From Alloascoidea africana (Eukaryota > Ascomycota > Alloascoideomycetes > Alloascoideales > Alloascoideaceae): a DNA stretch of 64,000 bases. Below, in pieces: positions 33,778 to 43,200 of this stretch. The translations under genes were made by a program, and so were the position numbers. Location of the stretch: positions 1 through 64,000 of the forward strand of contig JAKTTT010000062.1 of NCBI GenBank assembly GCA_030581615.1. The letters are read 5' to 3'. A model generated the notes under the pieces. That model worked only from the letters and a program-made list of their open reading frames with translations. It was not told the DNA's origin and made no database searches. Positions within the stretch are counted from its first letter, which is position 1. Every line of letters starts with the position of its first letter.

Positions 33778-34077
33778 TGTAAGACATGCTTTCTTTTCAG
33801 CATTTCCTGGTTTGTAGTTATCAAAAAGTTCGGACCCAAAAGAATGTAATAAGACTAGCCTAATTGTGACAAATACTATTTTTTCTAGAAAAGAAGTTGT
33901 GTTTAGGAGCTTGGTTATTTCGTATTGTGAGAAGGATAGAAACAATCTCGCAATTGAATAGAAGTAAAGCATTTCTATAACTACCGCTCAAGCCATTCTT
34001 TGCTACCAAAACTGTTTATATCTATTCAAAAATATGTGATCTAATTCTGGATACACAAATCTATTGTCAAGCATTTG
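33778..34077. other. Convergent spacer, 300 bp
   Basis: AT-rich 3' flanks of the RRN5-like gene and the flavocytochrome gene. No feature recognised. Confidence 0.4.
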
Positions 34078-35541
34078 CTACAATTTCGATTTAAAATCCG
34101 GCAATGATAACTGTTCGTAAACTTTATCAAACAGCTGGTTGTTGGGATACCTTGCTGAGGAAAGAATCTGTCTAGTATCAATAAAACTTTTATCAAGATC
34201 ATCAATTTTGGTAACGCCCAAAAGTGCCATATCTGTCCAAATTTCTTCTTTCAATAGTCGTATAGCTTTCACAACTCCAGCTTCGCCAAACCCAGCCATG
34301 GCATAGAGAAATGCTCGACCAATTCCCACTCCTTTTGCACCAAGTGCGATAGCTTTCACAATGTCACTGCCTCTTCTAACTCCCCCATCCATGTAAACTT
34401 CTATTTTGTTTTCTAAATTTTGTGATTTCAAAGCATCCATAACTTCTATCAACACTTCTATCGAAGGTCTCGAAAAATCTAAATTTCTGCCGCCATGATT
34501 GGAAACAATGATCGCTTGAACTCCATGTTGAACTGCCAATATCGCATCTTCGCCCCTCTGTATTCCTTTGAGACCAATTGGCAAAGCCGTTATTGATTTA
34601 AATTTGTCAATATCCTTCCAACTGAGAGTGGTATCTCTATGTGTGGCAACTCCTTTCCACAAGTCTACCTCTTTGCATTCAGAGGCATGGTCAAACGCGT
34701 ACTTTGCCCTTATGTTTCTCTCTCTCTTGCCGAGAGTTGGCGTATCAACCGTTATCCAAAGCATTTTCATACCCTTTTCTTCCGCTGCTGCTATCAATTT
34801 CTTTGTTATTTCTCTATCTGAATTCACGTACAGTTGAAACCACTGGACCTGGTTTTCAGTTGCCTCATTCACTATGTCGTCAAGAGAAAAAGAAGCCAGA
34901 GTTGGAATCATTTGAATAATACCTTCTCTGGCACAAGCTCTAGTGAGATTAAGTTCGCCATCCGGATCAGCCAGCTTCCCAGAAGCTGTTGCAGACACAT
35001 AAAATGGACTTGAACATAACGTCCCCATCATTGTTGTTGAGAGATCCGCGCGCGTAACATCCACGAGAACTTTGGGCCTGAACCATATTCGATCAAATGC
35101 AAGTTTGTTTTCTCTCAATGTGAATTCGTCTTCGGAGCCAGTAGAGTAATAAGCCCAAGAATCGCTCGGCATAACCTTTTTAGCCACATATTCAAAGTCG
35201 TAGAGGTTGTAAATGCTCGATAGTAGAGGCTTGTCTGTCGAGAGTCGGGATTCCTCCTTATCTGCTTTAACGACCTTCTCGCTTTCAGAAGAAAGATTTC
35301 GCACATATCCTGTAACAGAACCCAAATGACAATCACCAGGAAGTAGGTTTTCGATTATGGATACAGAGTGAATCATTAAGAACGGTTTGGTAGCATCCTT
35401 CCCGGCGTATTTCAATATAACGGATTGCCCACCTGGATGGCTCTTTAAGAATTTTGTCAGATTGTAAACTTGGCCTTGAATGATCACCCAGCAATCATCT
35501 TTGGAACAGTGCTTTTTGATCTCTCCGACTGTGTACTCCAT
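34078..35541 (-). CDS. CYB2: Flavocytochrome b2-type L-lactate (2-hydroxyacid) dehydrogenase with PTS1
   Basis: FMN/haem enzyme oxidising L-lactate or another L-2-hydroxyacid. The first in-frame ATG (35541) gives 487 aa starting directly at the cytochrome b5 domain; the open frame before it has no ATG and begins at a stop. The haem ligands are His35 (SHPGGQ) and His58 (LMIHS). The FMN domain (about 105-487) has QLYVNSDR, TVDTP and the catalytic SNHGGR, the residues used by yeast Cyb2. The protease-sensitive loop of Cyb2 is shortened. Yeast Cyb2 has a bipartite mitochondrial presequence for the intermembrane space; none is visible here. Instead the protein ends in -SKL, the classical peroxisomal PTS1. 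Whether a 5' exon adds another signal is untested. Confidence 0.85.
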   Translation of the reverse strand: MEYTVGEIKKHCSKDDCWVIIQGQVYNLTKFLKSHPGGQSVILKYAGKDATKPFLMIHSVSIIENLLPGDCHLGSVTGYVRNLSSESEKVVKADKEESRLSTDKPLLSSIYNLYDFEYVAKKVMPSDSWAYYSTGSEDEFTLRENKLAFDRIWFRPKVLVDVTRADLSTTMMGTLCSSPFYVSATASGKLADPDGELNLTRACAREGIIQMIPTLASFSLDDIVNEATENQVQWFQLYVNSDREITKKLIAAAEEKGMKMLWITVDTPTLGKRERNIRAKYAFDHASECKEVDLWKGVATHRDTTLSWKDIDKFKSITALPIGLKGIQRGEDAILAVQHGVQAIIVSNHGGRNLDFSRPSIEVLIEVMDALKSQNLENKIEVYMDGGVRRGSDIVKAIALGAKGVGIGRAFLYAMAGFGEAGVVKAIRLLKEEIWTDMALLGVTKIDDLDKSFIDTRQILSSARYPNNQLFDKVYEQLSLPDFKSKL

Positions 35542-36496
35542 CTCAGGGGGAAATTTAGGTTTGATAGAATTTGAACGATGGATCGCATCCCACGACAACA
35601 GAGTTTAGAATGACGACGATGGTAATTGTCATCACCAGACATGGTCAGAACTTATAATTTTCCCTATCGTCCAGTCATATATATTATCTCTTCTTGGAGA
35701 GGAGGATCACTCTGGTGCATAATAATTTCTTTCTTTTTGGCCTTTGATTAGCCGTGTACATGCAATGTGAGATACTGTCACCCAGTACTCCAGATTCCCT
35801 ATATAAAGGTTAAAAATATGCGCCTATAGAGTTGAAAACCAAGTATAGGTGTTGATGCTGATTCTGTTTTATGGCACAAACATACACCTTAAATTCTTGA
35901 AATTTTAAAGGATTGATGAGCACACAATTGTTTGCAATCTCCTTTGATTCTCCTAGAAGATGCAGCTCCATTTGTTAGTTGGGGGGACTGCTAAGCTTGG
36001 TGGAAATAAGCCCAGAAAAACTAACCTACCACACAAAAAGCCAATTCGTGATTCAAAATCCAAGAAATCTGGAAATAGGAGGAGAAGAATATATTAGATA
36101 TGACAGTTCTCGCCGAATATACAAATGTCGAATTTAGGATGCTGTAAAGCTTTCTTCTCCAACAATTGCATCCAGCAATTAGGAAAGAGTAGGGTCTGAC
36201 AATTCATCATCAATTCTGAGAGTTTACTTGGAATATTGAGTCCCAAGACTCTACTTCGTTAAAATATCTGGTATTGTAATGGCCAGTCGTATGGACTTTC
36301 GGGTTCATCGTCCAGCTGTGGTCAACCCGTTGCGACATAGCATTTGCAGGCCTCATCGATTACATCAAACTTGCTCCTGCCCTGGAAATTCTGAAGAATG
36401 GTCATTACAAGTGAGACACAAAAGCGGTCGTCAATCAATCGACAATATGGCCATGCTGTATAAGGAAACAAAACAAGCCCCCACTGCTGAACAAGC
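35542..36496. other. Intergenic region upstream of the flavocytochrome gene
   Basis: About 950 bp between two minus-strand genes. TATA-like sequence (ATATATAT) near 35676-35685 is placed for the minus-strand gene. A separate plus-oriented TATATAAAG lies near 35800 with no plus-strand gene to serve. No tRNA or repeat was seen. Confidence 0.4.
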
Positions 36497-38229
36497 TCAG
36501 GAATTCTTATGCTTCACACCAAAAGAAGAATTGAATCCCAGTAGTTCGTTAATGCCATGGGTCCAGTCATCGCCGCTCCTAGTAACACACCAGAGACCTT
36601 GTCCTGGCGCTTCATCCTCTGCCATCACACTTATTTCGGACCCACTTTTGAGCTCGCCTTGGCTAACGCCGTCAACACTTAGAATGGCTCCCGTGTTTCG
36701 CATACAGCCCTCAGCAACGCCAATCTCGATATGTGTGGTGGCGGGCAGGACAAGAGGCCGGAAGCTTAGTGATCGAGGACAGATCGGGGTGAGTAGGATA
36801 CAGGGCACCAATGGATGAACGATAGATCCACCGGCAGACAGAGAGTAGGCAGTAGAGCCAGTGGGGGTTGCAATGACCACGCCATCTCCGATCGTCTGTG
36901 TCAGATAAGAGCCATTGATTCTGATGTTGAGTGTTGTCAGATGTGGTTGGGAGCCGCGGTGGATTGTGATGTCGTTCATAGCGAATCTGTCAACCAGCTC
37001 TTTTGGCTTTCTTGGAGTCACGTCTGCATCTCCGTCTTCTTGATCCAGGAGTCGGGGCATATGGATTGGATGCCGATATCCATCGTGATGCTGATAACAA
37101 TGCTCCTCGATTTGCGAGTCATGGTGATTCTGGGTTTCATCACTGCTCTTATAGAGATGGCACTGTAACCTCATTCTGTTCATCACTTTTGCCTGGTTTG
37201 TCAAGGTCTGTTCCAACGCACTCACAAACTCCGAAAACTGGAAGGGAAGCAGAAACCCCAGCGTCCCAAGAGAAAAGCTTAGAATCGGCGGGGTACCTAA
37301 TAGAGATTGAGGCCGAGTCAAAGATGAAGGCTCATTGGCATTATTCGTACTGGTATTCTTGGAAAATAGAGACGTTGCGTGGAGAATTGTCCCGTCTCCG
37401 CCCAGAGTCACGACCAAGTCCGCCTTTCTTGCGATATCTTCGGGTGTTCCTGTGTACAAAACGATTGATCTCAAGTCGAGATCCCGAGTCTGTGTTTCAA
37501 GTGTTTTCTTCAACTCCGTTGCCGTATCTCGCTCCACAATAATGTTCAGGTGCGGGTGCTCTTTCTGAATGTGTCTAATCAAATCCCGAGCGTTAGATAC
37601 ATTAACTTGACCAGACAATCCGTGCAACGGGGCAAACGAATGAAAAGCATGCCTACGTACGTTATGATATCCGCCATCGCATCTCTAACATGATCCATTA
37701 ATGGCTTTTTGATGATGAAAATGTTGCTCAGTTTCCCCTCTTGTGCCCACACCATTCTATGAAGCTTTGAGTGCGCCATCGCTATCCTCAGACATGAATC
37801 GGTTAGTAGATTGTAAAAGAAAGTACTCCCCATCACAAATAGTAACTCACGTAGAAAGTTGGGGTGAACTCTTTTCGGAAGCACATTGCAATGCTGAATA
37901 TCCACAGTGAGGCTAGTGTTCTCATCTTCTCGCAAGCGTTTTCTCTCTTTACACTGAACATGCAGAAAAGCCCTCGAAGTATTGTCATTTCTGAACCTTT
38001 TTGAATCCCTAACAATTGGCACTCCAGACATGGATTTTGCAAAAGTAGAAGAAGATTTCCTCTGTTGGAATTGTCTTTGAACAGTGATCGCGTGAGCACA
38101 ATAAACCGGCGGCAACAGCGTCTCGCTTAAACATAACGGGTCAAAACTCCATGGGGGCCTCGATCCCAAGGTCCCGCACCATGTCCTTACCCGCCAGTTG
38201 CAGTTCCTGGTGAAAATCCTGCTTTTCAT
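36497..38229 (-). CDS. POS5: Mitochondrial NADH kinase
   Basis: ATP-dependent kinase making NADPH from NADH in the mitochondrial matrix. Three exons: 38229-37851, 37781-37661 and 37574-36497, giving 525 aa. Intron 1 starts GTGAGT with TACTAAC; intron 2 starts GTACGT with TCTAAC. The second splice yields DIITHIQKEHPHLNIIVERD, which matches Pos5 without gaps. Signatures: LVTLGGDGTILH, FALGTLGFL-like SLGTLGFLLPF, GDGVVIATPTGSTAYSLS, PICPRSLSFRPL and WTHGINELLGFNSSF. The N-terminus MKSRIFTRNCNWRVRTW is basic and amphipathic, as in a matrix presequence. An in-frame ATG at 38325 would add 32 residues, but 38229 fits targeting better. It shares a promoter with MMS2. Confidence 0.92.
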
Positions 38230-38462
38230 CGTCGCGATCCCGGACCTAAATCCCCCAATGTGGGGAAGAAATCCAGCCCAATTTTCCACTTTCTCGCTTG
38301 TGGTGTACGGGTGTATCCATGCCATTCACTCCGGGTAACATGCAGAGGTGATTTGTGTCCCGGCGGGTGCGATCGATAGCGAGCGATTTGCAGTGAGCAG
38401 TCTCCTTTTCCCTCTTGCCTCCTTCAACTTCCTGTGCTGGATTCCAATAGAACAACGGACAA
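38230..38462. promoter_or_regulatory. Bidirectional promoter POS5 / MMS2
   Basis: About 230 bp separate the divergent ATGs of a mitochondrial NADPH-supply gene and a DNA-damage-tolerance gene. If the upstream POS5 ATG (38325) is used, the gap falls to about 140 bp. Confidence 0.5.
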
Positions 38463-39353
38463 ATGGCTGTGGTGTATGGCAATGTTTCTTTTTTTGTTGT
38501 TGCTGTTTTTGGCTGGATCACTCCCCCTTTTAATACTTTTATACCTTATCCCTGTATTTGGTAAGAAGTGAGTGTAAACCAAACTAACTCTTGTTTAATG
38601 GACGATCAACAACAGACCACGAAACTTTCGACTTTTGGAGGAGTTAGAGTCTGGTGAAAGAGGACTTGGGTCCGATTCTTGTTCTTATGGACTTTCCGAT
38701 CCCGATGATGTGAGCATGACTCACTGGAATGGGACCATTTTGGGTCCTCCTCATGTATGTTTTTTTTTGTCGTTGTACTTGATTCTTGTAATAATAGGGT
38801 TGGGATCATGGGATCATTTTTTTTAAAAATGCAACTATTGTTGGAAAGATCAAATGGAGTTTTTTTGATCCATGAAGTATTTGGATTAACAAAAGGAAAA
38901 AAACATGAGCGAATAGAGCAATTATGAAAACCGGATCTATGATCTGTCTATTACTTGTGGTGAGCAGTATCCCGACAAACCACCAATTGTGCGGTTTTCT
39001 ACAAAAGTTAGACTCCCCTTTGTTGATGATCGTGGACTGGTAAGCTTATTTTGAATCAATCCTTAAATGTATCCTCTTGGGCATTTCTGGGGTTTTGACT
39101 TTTGGTTTTTTCGGATTTAACTCATACGTGTTTATGTGATAGGTAAACCAATCGAAGATCGCAGCCATTTCAACCTGGAAACGAGACTACACAATGGAGA
39201 AAGTTCTCACAGAGATCAGAAGGTTTGTATTTCTGTCTATTTGTAAACAGTTGGTCAGAGAGACTAATCTCTTTTTGTTTGTGTGTATCTAGAGAGATGG
39301 CAAGTCCTAGCAACAGGGTGATCCAGCAACCACCAGAGGGATCAACCTACTAG
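38463..39353 (+). CDS. MMS2: Ubiquitin-conjugating enzyme variant
   Basis: Catalytically inactive UEV that pairs with Ubc13 to build K63-linked ubiquitin chains for error-free DNA-damage tolerance. Five exons: 38463-38473, 38616-38754, 38917-39039, 39143-39222 and 39293-39353. The introns start GTATGG, GTATGT, GTAAGC and GTTTGT, and two have AACTAAC or ATTAAC branch points. The spliced product is 137 aa, exactly the length of yeast Mms2. It begins MAVVPRNFRLLEELE and includes CSYGLSDPDDVSMTHWNGT, YPDKPPIVRFSTKV and STWKRDYTM, all collinear with Mms2. As expected for a UEV there is no catalytic Cys. The 11-nt first exon is among the shortest in the window. Confidence 0.95.
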
Positions 39354-40221
39354 ATTCGACTTTTAACTCATTTTATTTGTGGGGGAATGGGGCTGAATCA
39401 ACTAGGAATCATCTTCTGCTTTGTTTTCTTTTGTCCTATTGAATCGTCATAGATCAGATCAACGTTCACCTTTTTTTTTCATGTCTGGGTTGGGTTGGAT
39501 TGCATCAATGGGGGGTAATGAATAAAAGAGTAATCCATGTCTGATTTATTGGACTCGTCATAGTCATATAGAAGAGACGCTTTCCCTTTTTTCCCTCCTC
39601 CACCATTTGCTCTCTTCCGATTATTTTTATATATTTACTTTAGACAAAAACCAAACAAAAATCAAGTTAAAAAGAAGTCAAAACTTTTTGGAAGAATTGA
39701 TGAAATTGGACAACGTACTATCTATATACCATCCACTCGAGGCGTATGAATGTAACAACCTCCATTAAAAAGTGAGTCACTTTTACCAAACCTCTAATTC
39801 TGATATTCAAAATCTGTTTCTGTTTGATATTGTATCTAATATAATACTTGACGATAAAAAGTAAATAAAATAAAAAAAATGAAGGGCAGAAAGACAAAAG
39901 AGCATGCAGATCAAAAGAAAAAAAAAATTGAAATAGGAAACTTCTAATTTACCAAAACGGAACCAATACTAAAAAAAAAAACAGAGTAAAAGTGAAAAGT
40001 GAAAAGTGAAAGCGAATGTATGGAAAAAGTAACTGACCCCCAAAAATAAATAAAAATAAAAATAAAAATAAAAACAAAAAGAAAAAGAAAAAGAAAAAGA
40101 AAAAGAAAAAGAAAAAAGTATATATTGTATGAACAAGAACAGAATAACAAAATAAAAATAAAAATTGGAAGGAAGAGTAGACAAATATATGCAAATAATA
40201 ATACTGATGATGATGATGATA
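39354..40221. other. Convergent spacer MMS2/KAR9 with purine microsatellite
   Basis: AT-rich, with T-tracts and a purine-rich satellite near the KAR9 3' end. Short Phe/Leu-rich minus-strand frames here are translations of the repeat and not genes. Confidence 0.5.
40041..40117. repeat. (AAAAAT)n/(GAAAAA)n microsatellite
   Basis: About four copies of a TAAAAA unit run into about six copies of GAAAAA. It lies roughly 100 bp beyond the KAR9 stop, in its 3' flank. Confidence 0.85.
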
Positions 40222-43200
40222 TCATCGTGAGTTCCTCATCAGGGCCATGATGCTTTTCCTCTTCATCTTACTGCTTTTGCTGCCAACACTATCGCCACTT
40301 TTGGTCGAACCCAAAGATCCTCTCTTGTTACCACTACTGCCTTTACTGCTCTTGCTGTTTTCGCCTAGTGAGCCAAGAGATCCAACAGTATCTGAACGTG
40401 GTGATAAACTATTACTTGGTGATTGTAATGCTTGTTGTTGGCCCGGACTGTTGTTGGAATTGGACTCTTTTCTTGAAAATCGCGGGAACATGGAACTGAG
40501 AAGCATAGATTGGCGTTTCTTCCCGGTATTACCTGATCCAGAATTGGAACTTGTTGTTGCAGTGCTGAATCTACGAAGCTGACGTCTTCCTGGTGTTGAA
40601 AGATGTCCAGATGAGGAAGCATGGTTCAGTTTGGGAGATTCAAGCTCATTCGAAACATTTGGATTAAAAGTTCCTGGACTTTTCAACACTTGATGACTTG
40701 CTCTTCTGAAAACTATCGATTTCGCAGCTGGGGCTCCACTATCCATATTCCCATTGTCCAGTTCAGATTCAGATTGTGTGGACTCGACGACGACTCGATC
40801 TGCGAGTGATAAAGACGATGCAGAAGCATTCAAATGGCCATTACTGTGATCTTCGGGAGAAGAATCCATGGGTGTTATTCCAACAGCAGGACCATTTCCA
40901 TTTCCATTTCTAAACTTGTTATAACTTGTTGAATACCGATTTGCGTTGCCATATGTGTTGTTATTATTAACAATCAGAGGTTCAACAACAACAATATTTG
41001 GCTGCATAAACCCTTGTTGATTCTGTGTATATGAATTTCTCGTAGATTCGACCGTTGGGGATTGTCCTGGGATATTGTAATTATAACCAGGTGTTACATT
41101 CCCACTCACAGTTGAATCGGATTGGAAGGTTTCAAAAGTGGCAGTACTTGGGTTTTGGTTATTTGATAGATTGTAGATTGAACCCATGGGAGCAGAACTG
41201 GGGGCAGGAGGTGAGGGAGCAGATCTAGAAGGCATCGTGGACTTTCTCTTCATGTCTGATTTTGAGGATCTAAATTTTAGAATTGATTTTCTCTTTGGCA
41301 TGTTGTTACTTGTGGTGGTGGTGGCGGTGGTGGCACTTGCGGAAACGGACCGACTACCATTTGTCATGGCGCTTGAAACGGAACCATCCCGATTTCGGTT
41401 TTGAATGTTTGTGGAATTGCTAGCCACTGAATAAATAGATCTCTGATCTGCAGAAATCTGTTGAGTGCTCATGAGACTCGGCGATGGGGATTGGGATTGG
41501 GATTGGTACTGTAGGAACGAATTTGTTGTGGGTGTGTTTAGCGAGGGACTCCCAAAGGAGGAGGAGCCAGTTGATGAAGGCGAAGAAAAATTTCTCGAAA
41601 CATCAGAATTGGAATTGGAATTGGAATGGTTAGTACCTGATCTGGGCTTAATGGGTTGCAAATTTTTGTAAACGGGTGGAGCAGGAGCAGAACCTCTTCT
41701 AACGGAAAGTGCTTTAGCAGCGACAGAGTGAGCAGTTAGAGGAGTACTAACTGGCGGTGCAACATTTTGGTTTTGTTTTTCTCGTTGTTCAATCTGTTTA
41801 AATTCAGAAATGATATCCAATTCTTCCTCAGTTTGTTGAATCTTTAGTGGAGACGCTCTTGTGCCTGCACCTCTTCTCTCTGCCAAACTTTGGGATTTTT
41901 TTCGATGTTGTTCTGTGGTTTCCTCCAATACTGCCTGGGCTTCTTGATCCTGCTGTTGTTTCTTCTTTGCCGCTTCTACAATTTCCCGTCTTTGGGCAAC
42001 TGAGAGTGAGTGTGATTCAGCTTCAACAGCGTCGTAAAACTCATCGCTGTCCTCGTCATCTTTGCCTCCATATTTCGACTGTCGCATGCTTTGCATCGAT
42101 TTCATCGAAGATAGACTTCGGCGTGCTCTGAGGGAAACAGCTATAGAGGTTGGAGATCTGGCGTGTGTACGATGGATGCTCGCAACATCAGACATGACGG
42201 GGGATCCTTCTGGACTTTGTGGGTTTGGAGAAGAAGAAGAACGACGGGGGATTATTGTTCTCAAAGAAGCTACAGAATCTGAACTTGAAGGAGTTTTCGC
42301 ATCCGATAGGAAAGAAGATGCAGAGGATGAGGAAGAGGAGGTGGATGAAGCAGATGATGGGGTTTGAACATTCGATGTTTGCTTTTTTGAATCTTTTTCT
42401 TTTTTACCTGTGGTTGGAGGTCGCTGTTGTTGTTGTACCACGGATTGGGTGAAAGAAACTGTTGATGAATCATCTTCACAAAACTCTGAGTCTTTAAAAG
42501 TTGAAAACCGTTCGTTCACAAGATACGGTTTACGGATTTTGGAATCCTCATCCAGTAGTATCACATCTTCTCTTGGTTTGTTTTTACCTATTGTTTCTTC
42601 ACTCCTGGCATCCGCATTATCATTATCATTATCATTATCATTGGATTCTTTGACAACATCAGATTCTGTTTCTGTTTCCGGGACAAACAGATCGGCCAGT
42701 TTGTTCATCAATAAGGAACCCACTGTTCGTCTTCGAATCTTTGCTCTGTTGTCCGCTACAATCGACTCGTTCCCGTTTGCATTTGCATTTGCATTTGCAT
42801 TTGTATCCGCCTTGTTGCCACTAGCACTAGCAGTGGCAGTGGCAGTGGCAGCAGCATCTCCGTCCGAATCAAAATCGTCTGGTGCAGTGGCGTCTGTCGA
42901 ATTTGAGGACGAGTTTACTGAGATCACATCCGAGGCAGTTGTAGAAAGGTTTGAATCCGTTGAGGCGGAATACGTCAACAACTGTTGTTTTGAAGAAGAT
43001 CTGGACAATGGACTTATTGCAATACTAATATCGATTCCTCTAGATGTTGAATAATAATAAGGTTTTTCGATTTTGGGGTATTTTTGTTTTTGTTTTGGGG
43101 TTTGTTTTTCAGTCCTTGTTGAATCATCTGTGGTTTGTCGTTTTGTATCATCATCGGATTGAGAAAAAAATTGAGGAGGTTGTTGTTGTTGTTGAGGTGA

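Noticed and set aside
36279-36818. 179-codon plus-strand frame
   Set aside because: Mostly antisense to the conserved POS5 C-terminus and has no recognisable motif.
39944-40225. Phe/Leu-rich minus-strand frames as a membrane peptide
   Set aside because: They are the direct translation of the AAAAAT/GAAAAA satellite in three frames.
42410-43054. 214-codon plus-strand frame inside KAR9
   Set aside because: Ser/Leu/Ala repeats translate the opposite strand of KAR9 low-complexity DNA.
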